Assembly (NCBI RefSeq): GCF_000236165.1
Contig: NZ_CM001373.1
Span: 660,304-724,303 of the forward strand
From: Fluoribacter dumoffii NY 23
GTDB taxonomy: Bacteria > Pseudomonadota > Gammaproteobacteria > Legionellales > Legionellaceae
Length of the DNA stretch: 64,000 nt
Direction: 5' to 3'
Shown here piece after piece: positions 25,108-34,190 of this stretch (positions are counted from its first letter, which is position 1; every line of letters starts with the position of its first letter). Below the pieces are notes generated by a model. That model saw only the letters and a list, made by a program, of their open reading frames with translations. It searched no databases and had not been told where the DNA came from. The position numbers and the translations under genes are program-made.

Positions 25108-27345
25108 CTACAGGTTTTGCTTGATAAATTTTTCAATGCCGCGGGATGTTAGTGGTTTACTGAAGAAAAATCCTTGAACCTCATCGCAATGTTGTTGCCT
25201 TAAAAAGTCCAGTTGTTTTTTGCTTTCTACCCCTTCAGCAATTACCTTAAAATTAAAACTGCGGGCCATTGAAATTATTGCTTCAATAATGACTTCATCA
25301 CTACGGGATGAAGATATATTTTGAATAAACGATTGATCAATTTTTAAAGAGTCTATATGGAGTTGTTTCAGGTAATTGATGCTGGAGTTACCTGTTCCAA
25401 AATCATCCAAAGCAATTTGGATGCCTAATTGCTTCAGTTGATTAAGCGTTTGCACAATATCTCTATGCGTTATAATCACATTTTCAGAAATTTCAAATTC
25501 AATGTATTTAGGATCAACCAGATTATTTTTTAAAATATTTTCTACAATATAAATAAAATTAGGGTGTTGTAATTGCCGGGTAGTGATGTTAACTGCTACC
25601 CGTATGAGAGGAAGTCCCTTTTTATGCCACGCTTTAATTTGGCGGCAAACTTCACTGATAATCCACTCACCTATGGGTATAATTAATCCTGTTTCTTCGG
25701 CAATGGGGATGAAGTCCATCGGTAATAACAAACCTTTTTCCGGATGATTCCACCGTATAAGGGCCTCAACCGATAATAAATCTTTATTATCAAGATTGAA
25801 TTGTGGTTGATATAATAAAAAAAACTCCTCGTTTTTAATTCCATTGCGCAAATCTGATTCGAGTTTAAAACATCTATCGGTATATTCATGCAATTGCGCG
25901 GCGTAAAAATAATACTGGTTTCCTCCCCGCTCCTTAGCCTGATACATGGCTAAATCTGCATTTTTTAATAGGTCATTAGGGGTATTTCCATCTTTAGGAT
26001 AAATACTTATCCCTACCGCTGTAGTGATTGTTATTTCTCGATTTTCAATTTTGAATGGTTCTCGCATAGATTCCAGGATTTTATTGGCAATAATCCCAAT
26101 TTCTTCATGCTTGCCTACATGACACGTCATAACAAATTCATCACCGCCGATTCGAGCTATGGTATCTTCTTTGCGAATTAAAGAAGACCAGCGTTGTGCA
26201 ACCAACTGCAATAATTGGTCCCCAACTTCATGCGACAAGCTGTCGTTAATTAATTTAAATCGGTCCAAATCAAAATACATAAGGGCAAATTGTTGATTGT
26301 GTTTCTTTGCATATTCAATACCGGCATGGATTCTGTCGATTAACAAAGCCCGGTTTGGTAATTGCGTTAACGGATCGTGCAAAGCTTGGTATTTCAGTTG
26401 CTTCTCAAGAGTTGCCTGTTCGGTAATATCCCTAAAGCTCCAAACCCGACCAATGATTTTTTCGTTCAAGCGGTGGGGTAGTGTGTAGCATTCCAATATT
26501 TTACCGTCCCTAAAAGGAACAATTTCCCGGGTAATTTCATCAATATTTTTTCTTAGACGATTGACATCAGATAAATACTCGCGTGGTTTAATGAGCTGAT
26601 TAAGCATGTAATACAAAAGAATAGTTCCGTCATTAGTTTCGAGCATGGTTTTGGGGATATTCCACATGGAAACAAACTTCGCATTACAATCGATAATTCT
26701 ATTGTTTAAGTCCATCACCAAAATTCCATCAGCGGAAGATTCAAAAGTGGATCTTAAAAGGGATAAGGATTGTTGCAAAGACTCGGTCCGCTCTTTAACA
26801 GTCTGCTGTAAAATTTTCTCATGATGTTTGGAATCATTGGCCAAAATCCATTTTCTGGTTAATGCACAGGCAAGTTGTCTCACTGCGACCACATCAAAGG
26901 GCTTTTTCAGAATAAGATAATTATCTCCCATGCCTAATTCTTTGACTGTCTCCTCCCAGCTGTAATCCGAGTATGCAGTACAAATGACTACTTGAATGTC
27001 GGGATCAACCTTCCACATGTGCTTGATGGTTTCAATTCCATCCCATCCCGGGGGCATTCTTACATCTACAAATGCCAGTGCGTAATGAATTCCTTTGGCA
27101 AGATCTTCTTTGATTATATTAATTGCTTCCTGGCCCTGACACGCAGTGGTAAAAATAAATTTAGGTAAAAAACACTCAATGTCGGAATTACATGAATTAG
27201 TCAAGGAGGGTTCATCATCAAACAGTTGTTTATCCAATTGACTCAATTCTGATTTTGTATTGGATGCTGTCAGTACTTTAATAAAATCCTGATGTATTGA
27301 GGGGTTATCATCGATAATTATAATATGCAAGGGTATATCATTCAT
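25108..27345 (-). CDS. Response regulator with PAS, GGDEF and EAL domains (NarR-like)
   Basis: A 745-residue c-di-GMP enzyme. An N-terminal receiver has acceptor Asp near residue 94 (FVDVRMPPGWDG), followed by a PAS domain (about 200-310), a GGDEF domain with intact IGGDEF near 399 and an RKED inhibitory I-site five residues before it, and an EAL domain with EAL near 527, DDFGTGNS, LKIDQSF and EGVES intact. It should both make and degrade c-di-GMP, controlled by phosphorylation. It matches the L. pneumophila Lpl0329/Lpg0277 type. ATG 27345 overlaps the kinase stop by eight bases (ATGAATGA) with AAGGGGG upstream, so the genes are translationally coupled. Confidence 0.93.
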   Translation of the reverse strand: MNDIPLHIIIIDDNPSIHQDFIKVLTASNTKSELSQLDKQLFDDEPSLTNSCNSDIECFLPKFIFTTACQGQEAINIIKEDLAKGIHYALAFVDVRMPPGWDGIETIKHMWKVDPDIQVVICTAYSDYSWEETVKELGMGDNYLILKKPFDVVAVRQLACALTRKWILANDSKHHEKILQQTVKERTESLQQSLSLLRSTFESSADGILVMDLNNRIIDCNAKFVSMWNIPKTMLETNDGTILLYYMLNQLIKPREYLSDVNRLRKNIDEITREIVPFRDGKILECYTLPHRLNEKIIGRVWSFRDITEQATLEKQLKYQALHDPLTQLPNRALLIDRIHAGIEYAKKHNQQFALMYFDLDRFKLINDSLSHEVGDQLLQLVAQRWSSLIRKEDTIARIGGDEFVMTCHVGKHEEIGIIANKILESMREPFKIENREITITTAVGISIYPKDGNTPNDLLKNADLAMYQAKERGGNQYYFYAAQLHEYTDRCFKLESDLRNGIKNEEFFLLYQPQFNLDNKDLLSVEALIRWNHPEKGLLLPMDFIPIAEETGLIIPIGEWIISEVCRQIKAWHKKGLPLIRVAVNITTRQLQHPNFIYIVENILKNNLVDPKYIEFEISENVIITHRDIVQTLNQLKQLGIQIALDDFGTGNSSINYLKQLHIDSLKIDQSFIQNISSSRSDEVIIEAIISMARSFNFKVIAEGVESKKQLDFLRQQHCDEVQGFFFSKPLTSRGIEKFIKQNL

Positions 27346-28765
27346 CAGGGCCCCCTTGTTTATAGGAACTGTCATTAATTGGTAAAGTCAGTAAAAATTG
27401 AGCTCCATATCCTTCTCCTTTACTCGCTGCTATAAGGGAGCCGCCCATTTCTCGAGCTGAAATTGCCGAACTATGTAAGCCAATACCATGACCATTTTTT
27501 TTGGTGGTAAATCCAAAAGCAAAAATACGTTGCAAATTATCAGCGTTAATACCAACCCCATTATCTTCGACAATAATTTCCACCCATTTTTTTCCCTTTT
27601 TTTGGACCTTTAATTTAATTTCTTTAAAAAGGGAAGACGTATTTTCTAGCACTGAGTCTTTGGCATTTTGAATTAAATTGATCAATATTTGCAGGAGTTT
27701 GGATTTATCAACATTAATCATAGGTGTGGGGTTAAAATTTTTAGTAATTTGAATATCCTTTTTCTTGGAGGAGTTCATAATGATACTCATTGCTGTATCA
27801 ATTAATTCTGGAAGATAGACTTTTTCGTTCAGGCTTGACAGGCCACTTATCGATTTTTGGGTGTCTACTATTTGGGTTATATGACGTAAATCTTCTTGCA
27901 GATTTTCTACCTCCAAATTATTTTTCTCATTTTCTTCCATAATAATTTTGCCAATTGCTAACAAATATTGAGGAATGATTTTGCCTTTAGGATCATGAGT
28001 TAAGAAATGTACCAAATCGGTTTGATGATTTTCCATCATCTCCATAATCTTTAGTAATTTTTTATGATAATCGAGTTTGAAACTGTTTTTTAAGATGGTA
28101 ATTGAAACATTGGAGCTGTTTAAAATATTGCCAATATTGTGCAAAATAGTCGTTGCAACCTCTGCCATCCCGGCACGACGTGCCGTAGACGATATTTGTT
28201 GATTTAATTCTTTGATTTTTTCTTCAGCAGCTTTGCTTTTATGGATATCAATAATTATGCCTGCAAGCTGTTTCTCACCCTGCTGACACTGAGAGATTAT
28301 TCGATACCAGCGGTAATTCCCATCTGAATTTTTTATCCGTATTTCGCATTCATAATCTATTTTTTCTTCTAAGGACCGTTGGACTTTTTGTCTTAGTTCA
28401 AACTGGTCTTGTTCATGGACCAGCTTCATAAATTCATCGAGTGAAGGGGCTTTATTTTGTGGATTTAAATGGAACAGGCTGAATAATTCATTGGACCAGA
28501 TTGCACGATCGATAATCCCGTCATAAGACCAATACCCCAAACCGGCAATATGCTGAGCATAGGCAAGTTTTTCATTCAAACTCATCATTTCCCGGGAAGA
28601 AATTTTTATGGAACGTTCGTGCAAATACCGCTCCTGATCTGCATCTATATAAGTGTTATTGATACGCTGAATAAAAGTCTGCCACTGCTCATCAGTCTCA
28701 GGTTTTTTATCTGGAGCAAGGCTTGTATGTTGTAACTGTCGTTTCAAAAGCTTATGAATTTCCAT
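27338..28765 (-). CDS. PAS sensor histidine kinase (NahK-like)
   Basis: A 475-residue soluble histidine kinase with no membrane segments. A PAS fold spans about residues 75-185 (YAQHIAGLGYWSYDG, KNSDGNYRWYRIISQ). The phospho-acceptor helix contains TTILHNIGNILNSSNVS with His near 209, a non-canonical H-box of the HNIGN type. The ATPase domain has LINLIQNAKDSV (N box), VEDNGVGI (G1), FTTKKNGHGIGLHSS and a final G-rich loop. It corresponds to the kinase described as atypical in L. pneumophila (Lpl0330/Lpg0278), which phosphorylates the downstream GGDEF-EAL protein. Its start has AGGA five bases upstream, and the gene lies 18 bases after the FIST gene. Confidence 0.92.
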   Translation of the reverse strand: MEIHKLLKRQLQHTSLAPDKKPETDEQWQTFIQRINNTYIDADQERYLHERSIKISSREMMSLNEKLAYAQHIAGLGYWSYDGIIDRAIWSNELFSLFHLNPQNKAPSLDEFMKLVHEQDQFELRQKVQRSLEEKIDYECEIRIKNSDGNYRWYRIISQCQQGEKQLAGIIIDIHKSKAAEEKIKELNQQISSTARRAGMAEVATTILHNIGNILNSSNVSITILKNSFKLDYHKKLLKIMEMMENHQTDLVHFLTHDPKGKIIPQYLLAIGKIIMEENEKNNLEVENLQEDLRHITQIVDTQKSISGLSSLNEKVYLPELIDTAMSIIMNSSKKKDIQITKNFNPTPMINVDKSKLLQILINLIQNAKDSVLENTSSLFKEIKLKVQKKGKKWVEIIVEDNGVGINADNLQRIFAFGFTTKKNGHGIGLHSSAISAREMGGSLIAASKGEGYGAQFLLTLPINDSSYKQGGPDE

Positions 28766-28783
28766 GTCATCCTGAACAAATTT

Positions 28784-29944
28784 TTAAGTTTCATAAATAG
28801 TCGTTATTGTCATGGTTTGATTATGCAACTCACAATTTCCGACAGAAAAAGGTGATAATTCTCCATATGAATAAAAACCAATTTGGGTCGAACCTTTAGG
28901 TAATGCCAACATTGTTGATTCGATTTCTTCTTCTGTCCGTTCACCCAATAATAGCCTTCTCCCCACACAACTGATGTCAATAGCCAATACCGGACCTAAT
29001 TGTTCTAGATTATCCTTAAGCATTAATTTATTTGCCAAAAGACCCGCTTCATTCGCACTATCGATTAATCGATCAAAATTTGCCCTCATTAATTGGGCGT
29101 GCCATCCATTTGGAACGTCTCCAGCAAATACTAAAGATTGTTCTTTTTCATCAATTGCAAGGATGGTCCGAACCAATTGAGCATCATTATGGGCCTCAGG
29201 ATTATTTATCGCTAAGGGGTAAAGTAAACCTGAAGAGGGCAACTCGGAGGCTTTTTCGCCCAAGTATTCCTTATAAAGCTGCAAGGCAGGTTGATAATCA
29301 AGTTCATATAAAATGTTGGATTCGGAACGTGTAATCCGTCGAAGAGGGCCAAAAATATCCCAACCTCCTTTAGAGGCATGGCCGACATGAACATCTGATC
29401 CATAAAAACCTACAGCAACTACATAATGGTCAAGAATTTGATTATTCGAAATAGTCCATGTTTTTTTGAAATTGCTGCCATCCCCAGCTAAGCCGCCGGT
29501 AATAATGAGTTTTTTGGAGCCTTTTGCAGTGTTCAACCCTTGTACCAATTCGGAACCGTTGACATTTAACCCATCAGAGAGGATAAAAATGCTATGTAGA
29601 TCATCTGCTTTTAATTGTTCAGCAATCAATTTACTCGTATTTTTTGAATCTTTACTATGATTTACTTCTGCTTTTGCCATTTTTAATGTAGTTTTGGCAA
29701 ATTTAATTACAGCTACCGTAATACTGTGATCAAAAAGGCTGTCCCCAAAAATTTCACCCGACGTGGAGCATCCTATAATTTTTGAATTGGAATAAAAGTT
29801 AGCTAATTGAATAATAGGCTCTTGAAAATCAATGAATTCCGGAGCTGCAAAAATAAGAACTAGGGTATCTTCAGAATCAAGATTGGGAAATTCTTTCAAG
29901 TTCCATCCTTTATTTTTAAGGAATTGAAAGCTTTTTATTTCCAT
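28784..29944 (-). CDS. nosP: FIST-domain haem sensor (NosP-like)
   Basis: A 386-residue cytosolic FIST_N plus FIST_C protein. N-terminal blocks include IIGCSTSGEIFGDSLFDHS and LIITGGLAGDGSNFKKTW; the C-terminal part has LFGERTEEEIE-like LLLGERTEEEIESTML and a final QIGFYSYGELSPF characteristic of FIST_C. In L. pneumophila and Pseudomonas, this family member is NosP, a nitric-oxide-binding haemoprotein that regulates the kinase encoded next to it. First gene of a three-gene operon; GGAG precedes the ATG by seven bases. Haem binding is inferred from homology and synteny, not visible as a motif. Confidence 0.9.
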   Translation of the reverse strand: MEIKSFQFLKNKGWNLKEFPNLDSEDTLVLIFAAPEFIDFQEPIIQLANFYSNSKIIGCSTSGEIFGDSLFDHSITVAVIKFAKTTLKMAKAEVNHSKDSKNTSKLIAEQLKADDLHSIFILSDGLNVNGSELVQGLNTAKGSKKLIITGGLAGDGSNFKKTWTISNNQILDHYVVAVGFYGSDVHVGHASKGGWDIFGPLRRITRSESNILYELDYQPALQLYKEYLGEKASELPSSGLLYPLAINNPEAHNDAQLVRTILAIDEKEQSLVFAGDVPNGWHAQLMRANFDRLIDSANEAGLLANKLMLKDNLEQLGPVLAIDISCVGRRLLLGERTEEEIESTMLALPKGSTQIGFYSYGELSPFSVGNCELHNQTMTITTIYET

Positions 29945-29983
29945 ATTTTCTCCGGAGCAAGATTTTTTTCATGGTTTTTTATT

Positions 29984-29989
29984 ATTATA
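29984..29989 (-). promoter_or_regulatory. Perfect -10 element upstream of nosP
   Basis: On the minus strand TATAAT lies 40 bases before the nosP start, directly preceded by TTGACAC. The -35 match at the proper spacing is poor, so activator dependence or an alternative use of TTGACA is possible. Confidence 0.4.
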
Positions 29990-30146
29990 GTGTCAATTTT
30001 GGCTTTTTTCTGGAGCAGTTGATCCGAACTGTTTCCTAATTGTATGAACTTATAATCGCCAATTTCTTTCTGGTCATAAGCGTTTGCTGCGGATTCTTGG
30101 GATCTGAGAAAGATTTTTTTAAATTTAAAAATTTTAATTAAAAAAA

Positions 30147-30175
30147 TTGACTTTAATATGTCATCTTTTTAGCAT
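30147..30175 (+). promoter_or_regulatory. Sigma-70-type promoter for the paralogous membrane-protein pair
   Basis: TTGACT at 30147-30152, a 17-base spacer and TAGCAT at 30170-30175 precede the chosen ATG (30207) by about 31 bases. Its position inside the longer upstream reading supports the later start. Confidence 0.5.
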
Positions 30176-30206
30176 GGTGCCAAAACTACGCACAATGAGG
30201 GATGTT

Positions 30207-30725
30207 ATGTTAGGACTAATAAGTTTCGATGAGATTAACTTTGTTCTCAATAACCCGGATGATCCGAATCATTCATTATCCGGTGAATACAAAAGGATTA
30301 AACAGGTTTATAAAAGGCGGCCATCCTTTTTTGATCCTTATCAAAATGGTAAACAGTGGATTGGTGGCGCAATCGCCCCAATTGTTTACCCATTAGAATT
30401 TGCCTCTCTTGGTTTGATAGGGATTGTAGCGGGTGTGGGTTCTTTGATTGCTACACTTGGATGTGGCCTGGCCGGAATAGGCGCGGTAATATCGGGGTAT
30501 GCATCAGTTCAGGATAAGGCGTTTAGAAATGCAAGCCAGTTTTTATATTATGCAGGATACTCGCTTGTAAATGCTGCCGCAGGTCTTTTATTGGCATTAC
30601 TGAGCATACCCTGTTCTCTTATTGTTTTGGGTACCCGCAGCTTGGCTACTGTCACTGCTGATGTGCTGGAATGCATGAATAATGCAAGTATGACTACAGA
30701 AGTTTATCCAAAAATAGCTATATAA
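30207..30725 (+). CDS. Membrane protein of unknown function, paralogue 1
   Basis: A 172-residue protein with a short polar N-terminal part (SFDEINFVLNNP...RRPSFFDPYQNGKQWIGG) followed by two long hydrophobic, Gly/Ala-rich segments that could form two hairpins in a membrane (residues 50-85 and 105-150). It aligns with the next gene along its whole length: both share IxPxxYPLxxxxLxGxxAI and SLxNAAxxLLALxSIPxSL blocks and have the same length of 172. ATG 30207 is set by GAGGG six bases upstream and by homology to the partner start. The family is unnamed by me; Legionella-specific paralogues of this look are often effectors. Confidence 0.7.
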   Translation: MLGLISFDEINFVLNNPDDPNHSLSGEYKRIKQVYKRRPSFFDPYQNGKQWIGGAIAPIVYPLEFASLGLIGIVAGVGSLIATLGCGLAGIGAVISGYASVQDKAFRNASQFLYYAGYSLVNAAAGLLLALLSIPCSLIVLGTRSLATVTADVLECMNNASMTTEVYPKIAI

Positions 30726-30746
30726 TACAGAAAAACCAAGGATTTT

Positions 30747-31265
30747 ATGCTTTATTTAATCGGTGAAAAAGAATTAAATTACGTTTTTGATGGAGGTACC
30801 TGCAAGGAGATTATCAAAAGGGGAATTACCACCTACAAAAATCGTCCGGGATTTTTTACTCCTTACAGGAATATCTACGAATTTGCAGGGGAGCTCATTG
30901 CTCCTGTCTTCTATCCTCTTCATGGAACGCTACTTGCCGGTGCCACTGCAATTGCTGCTGTAATATCTGGCGCCTTATATATAGGGGCTTCACTTGTCGC
31001 TCTTGGGGCTTCTTTGTTTCATGCTCCAGAATTTAAAAATAATACCTGCAAGTTAGCTGGTTTTTCCCTGTACTGTACAGGGTGGTTTCTTATTATATCG
31101 GCAGCGAGTGCATTACTTGCCCTTATCAGTATTCCTCATAGTCTTGCCTCTCTTGTTACCCGCTCTGTTTCTACTTTAGTAAATGCAGGATCCGAATCTG
31201 CGAGAAATGAGAGTGTACAAGACAACCCTGAAGACGAGGATGAAATGATTTGTCGATGTATCTGA
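30747..31265 (+). CDS. Membrane protein of unknown function, paralogue 2
   Basis: A 172-residue tandem paralogue of the previous protein, 21 bases downstream and probably co-transcribed. It opens MLYLIGEKELNYVFDGG, then NRPGFFTPYRNIYEFAGELIAPVFYPLHG leads into two hydrophobic hairpin regions (about 50-88 and 105-145). The tail is acidic and polar (ESVQDNPEDEDEMICRC) and ends in a cysteine-containing CRCI, which superficially resembles a prenylation CaaX box (C-R-C-I); host prenylation is known for some Legionella effectors, but this is speculative. No enzymatic motif is visible. Confidence 0.68.
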   Translation: MLYLIGEKELNYVFDGGTCKEIIKRGITTYKNRPGFFTPYRNIYEFAGELIAPVFYPLHGTLLAGATAIAAVISGALYIGASLVALGASLFHAPEFKNNTCKLAGFSLYCTGWFLIISAASALLALISIPHSLASLVTRSVSTLVNAGSESARNESVQDNPEDEDEMICRCI

Positions 31266-31366
31266 CAAGCGACATTCAAATCGATTTTCATGCAAATATA
31301 TGAGTGTTAATTGGTCATTAAAAGAGATAGTATACGCGTAAAAATTGCCCTCTTGGAACTAACCTT

Positions 31367-32860
31367 ATGAAAGAAATAACACTGACCGCCATCTTTGAAG
31401 GAACTATCTATAGTATTGAAAGTCCTAATACTCATTTGCATCGAGTTTTGACTGAAGATGCAAAAGGAGTTCGCATCACTTCATCCGCAGACGTCGACAA
31501 ACATCAAGATACCACCCATTTTAAAATGGGTTTTAATGGGTGTGCCATCGAGAACGGCGTAAAAGGGGTTCTATTTGGAGTAGGTGTAGAAGAACAAAGC
31601 GATCAAGTAGTAGCAGTGGTCAAAAAACTTATCCAAAAGGGATATAAAGTAAAGTTTAATGGGATTGGTTTGAGCCGGGGTGGAATTGCTGCAATCCTTG
31701 CGGCTATCAAGTTATCGCATATTGACCATTTTCATTTAGAAACGAATCTGCTTTTATTAGATCCTGTGCCCGGTAATTTATTTTACACGCCTTTATTAGA
31801 TTTTTTTAACTATTCATTGGCTAACCGTGCAGTTAATTTATCAGAATCTAAAAATTTGAACTACGTAGAGACACTCTATCCTTATCTTGAGGTGGGTGAT
31901 GATACGGGCAAGTATTTGGATCAAGTTCTTGCCAAATTCCATATACCTATAAGACCTACTTATCCCAAGCATGCTCGAGTTAATGAAGAAGTGATTTTAG
32001 GAGCTCATTTAAAGGCTTTTCAGGATGTTGATAAGGAAAGTGATGAAGTTCCTCTACGTTATGGGGTGGATATAATTCCTGTAATTAGAAAACTCAGTAA
32101 AGCGCTCATGTATCAATTTTTAAGCCGGGTAGGTAGCTTGGCGGACTCCAAAGAGAATGTGGAACAATCACAAATCATTAATGAGTTCCAACGAGATAGA
32201 GAGAAATGGACACGGACTCTTCAAGGGATTATCAAGAATCTTGATCCGAAAAACAGATATCTGCATTCCCAAAATGGCTCTAAAATTACGGTTTCAAATT
32301 CAGCCCAATATCTGAATAAAACGCACCGTGAAATCAGTAATTCAGATTCTATTGATGTGCATGAATTATGTTTAAAAGTGGAACCCGAACGCATCAATTT
32401 TGAGAAACCAAAAAATCCGGTCTGCAAAGCAGACTTGTTGGAACTCATCATCATTATTCAGGAGAATATGACTGCCAAGAGCAAGGAGGGTAGAAAGGGT
32501 GAGCTATTGAGTACTATTAAAACCAATTTGGAACGTGATGAGTCGTATAGTGAAGAGCAGTTGAGCTTTATACTTAGAGATATTCTTGCCGTGGCTCTAC
32601 AACGGGATCGATACAGTTACAGTTTTTATGGGACAACAACCTCTGGTTTGATTTTGGTGAAAGTATTGAATCAATCACGCTTTAGCGCAATCCAGGAGCT
32701 GATACAATCAAATGATAAGCCTGTTGAATATTCTGATTTATGTGCCTATGTTTTGGGTAGAAAAGATGCAGTGCATTTTAACAGCCAGAGCAAGAATATG
32801 AATCTTTCTAAAATTGAAGAGCATAGGGTAGGTGAAGACGGTTACAGGATGTTAATCTAG
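31367..32860 (+). CDS. GxSxG orphan, alpha/beta-hydrolase-like, candidate effector
   Basis: A 497-residue protein. The first 210 residues resemble an alpha/beta hydrolase of the DUF2235/Tle1-like type: KVKFNGIGLSRGGIAAILAA gives a nucleophile-elbow Ser at 103, LLLLDPVPGN about 30-35 residues later offers the acidic residue, and EVILGAHLKAFQDVD may offer the histidine. Residues 230-497 are charged and helical with no recognised fold. There is no signal peptide. The ATG at 31367 lacks a good ribosome site. It is located after the paired membrane proteins and before mtfA. Phospholipase or esterase activity is plausible but unproven. Confidence 0.65.
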   Translation: MKEITLTAIFEGTIYSIESPNTHLHRVLTEDAKGVRITSSADVDKHQDTTHFKMGFNGCAIENGVKGVLFGVGVEEQSDQVVAVVKKLIQKGYKVKFNGIGLSRGGIAAILAAIKLSHIDHFHLETNLLLLDPVPGNLFYTPLLDFFNYSLANRAVNLSESKNLNYVETLYPYLEVGDDTGKYLDQVLAKFHIPIRPTYPKHARVNEEVILGAHLKAFQDVDKESDEVPLRYGVDIIPVIRKLSKALMYQFLSRVGSLADSKENVEQSQIINEFQRDREKWTRTLQGIIKNLDPKNRYLHSQNGSKITVSNSAQYLNKTHREISNSDSIDVHELCLKVEPERINFEKPKNPVCKADLLELIIIIQENMTAKSKEGRKGELLSTIKTNLERDESYSEEQLSFILRDILAVALQRDRYSYSFYGTTTSGLILVKVLNQSRFSAIQELIQSNDKPVEYSDLCAYVLGRKDAVHFNSQSKNMNLSKIEEHRVGEDGYRMLI

Positions 32861-32915
32861 AATAACTAAAAAAATTTCAAGGAAGAATAATGATAAAAAA
32901 AGGAAAATTGCCCTA

Positions 32916-33686
32916 ATGTTCCACTGGCTAAGGGACTGGTGGTCTGAACGAATCATACGTCATTCACTTATAACCGATTTGGAGTGGAAGAGGGCATTTT
33001 ACGACCTGCCTTTGCTGCATCGTTTAGATAATCAGGAACAAATAAAACTGAAACGTTTGGCTATCTTATTTCTTTATTATAAATCATTGGAAGGGGTAGG
33101 CGATCTGGAAGTGACACCTGCTATGAGATTAAATATTGCATTGCAGGCATGCCTTCCAATACTGAATCTGGGACTGGATTGGTATGATGGTTGGGTCTCC
33201 GTCATAATTTATCCGGGGGCATATTCCCATGAGAGTAAGGTAATTGATGAGTTTGGGATAGAACATTCAGGTAAATCCAGTTTAAGTGGGGAATCGTGGC
33301 AACGCGGACCCGTTATCCTCTCATGGGATGATTCATTGCATCATGGAGAAGGACGTAATGTAATTATCCATGAATTTGCTCATAAACTGGATATGCTCAA
33401 TGGAAGTGCCAATGGATTTCCTCCTCTTCACAATGGAATGTCTGTATCAAACTGGGCTGAGGTTTTTAGCTCGGGATACAATGACTTACTCCATAGGCTT
33501 GAACAGAACGATACTATCCCGATAGATCCTTATGCTGTTACATCTCCGGGCGAGTTTTTTGCTGTTTTTTCCGAATTATTTTTCGAGAAACCCGAAACAA
33601 TAAGCCATTATTATCCTGAGATTTATCAATTACTTGGCAAATTTTACCGGCAGGATCCATTAAAGTTATGCATAAATGATGGGTAA
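32916..33686 (+). CDS. mtfA: MtfA-family zinc peptidase (M90)
   Basis: A 256-residue cytosolic metallopeptidase. The HExxH site is H152-E-F-A-H156 in VIIHEFAHKLDMLNG, with the downstream acidic ligand in the DPYAVTSPGEFFAVFSELFFE region that is typical of MtfA and anthrax lethal factor-like folds. In E. coli MtfA binds the repressor Mlc and regulates glucose uptake; whether a Mlc exists here is unknown. The N-terminal FHWLRDWWSERI matches the family start. The gene converges with a small secreted-protein gene, with a hairpin starting at its own stop codon. Confidence 0.9.
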   Translation: MFHWLRDWWSERIIRHSLITDLEWKRAFYDLPLLHRLDNQEQIKLKRLAILFLYYKSLEGVGDLEVTPAMRLNIALQACLPILNLGLDWYDGWVSVIIYPGAYSHESKVIDEFGIEHSGKSSLSGESWQRGPVILSWDDSLHHGEGRNVIIHEFAHKLDMLNGSANGFPPLHNGMSVSNWAEVFSSGYNDLLHRLEQNDTIPIDPYAVTSPGEFFAVFSELFFEKPETISHYYPEIYQLLGKFYRQDPLKLCINDG

Positions 33687-33712
33687 CCTGACATCTGGAT
33701 TTCAGGCTACCC
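33681..33712. terminator. Hairpin between mtfA and the convergent secreted-protein gene
   Basis: GGGTAACCTGA (33681-33691) pairs with TCAGGCTACCC (33702-33712) with one mismatch and a 10-base loop; the left arm contains the mtfA TAA. It is suitable for either strand, although no strong T-run adjoins it. Confidence 0.5.
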
Positions 33713-33718
33713 ATAAGC

Positions 33719-34114
33719 TCACCAACTAAATGAATAGCGTGTTTCTCTGGAGCTCCAACCATCTGTGACATGCACGTCAAGTTTTTTTTGAGAAATCAGA
33801 TTAAATTCGATTAAAGAGCCCCAATAGGGATTATGGAATTCAAAGCTTTGTTTTGTTTCCCCAATGGTTAGTTTGCAAGAAAGTTGCCTCGGTTCAGGTG
33901 CACCAAGACCATCGCCATAACTTAAATCCAACTGGGTCGATCCCTGGGAGTTTCCTGCAGAGGTTACCTCACTCAACCAATTACATTCAATCTTTGCGGA
34001 TTGAGAGTTTTGGTTTTTTAATTTTAGACAACTTCTATGAGTACTAATACACGGCTTCGCAAAACTGGTACCGACAAGTAAAGTCAACAGCATAAAAGTA
34101 TATAATTTAGTCAT
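33719..34114 (-). CDS. Small secreted protein of unknown function
   Basis: A 131-residue protein with a signal peptide (MTKLYTFMLLTLLVGTSFA, cut before KPC). The mature part has cysteines in PCISTHRSCLK, ECNWL and SCKLT, and a beta-rich pattern ending RETRYSFSW. No family is recognised. It is probably periplasmic or exported through the type II system. It is a single gene on the minus strand, ending seven bases from the mtfA hairpin. Confidence 0.68.
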   Translation of the reverse strand: MTKLYTFMLLTLLVGTSFAKPCISTHRSCLKLKNQNSQSAKIECNWLSEVTSAGNSQGSTQLDLSYGDGLGAPEPRQLSCKLTIGETKQSFEFHNPYWGSLIEFNLISQKKLDVHVTDGWSSRETRYSFSW

Positions 34115-34190
34115 ATTTATACCTAATTAGTTAGGGTGTGTTGTTTTTATCATTGTTATTAAATGGGTGTCAATGGTTTCAGGTAAACTG

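Noticed and set aside
25683..25889. Other short open frames on the same or opposite strand inside large genes
   Set aside because: They lie wholly inside confidently assigned genes, have no ribosome sites and no recognisable family; they are shadows.
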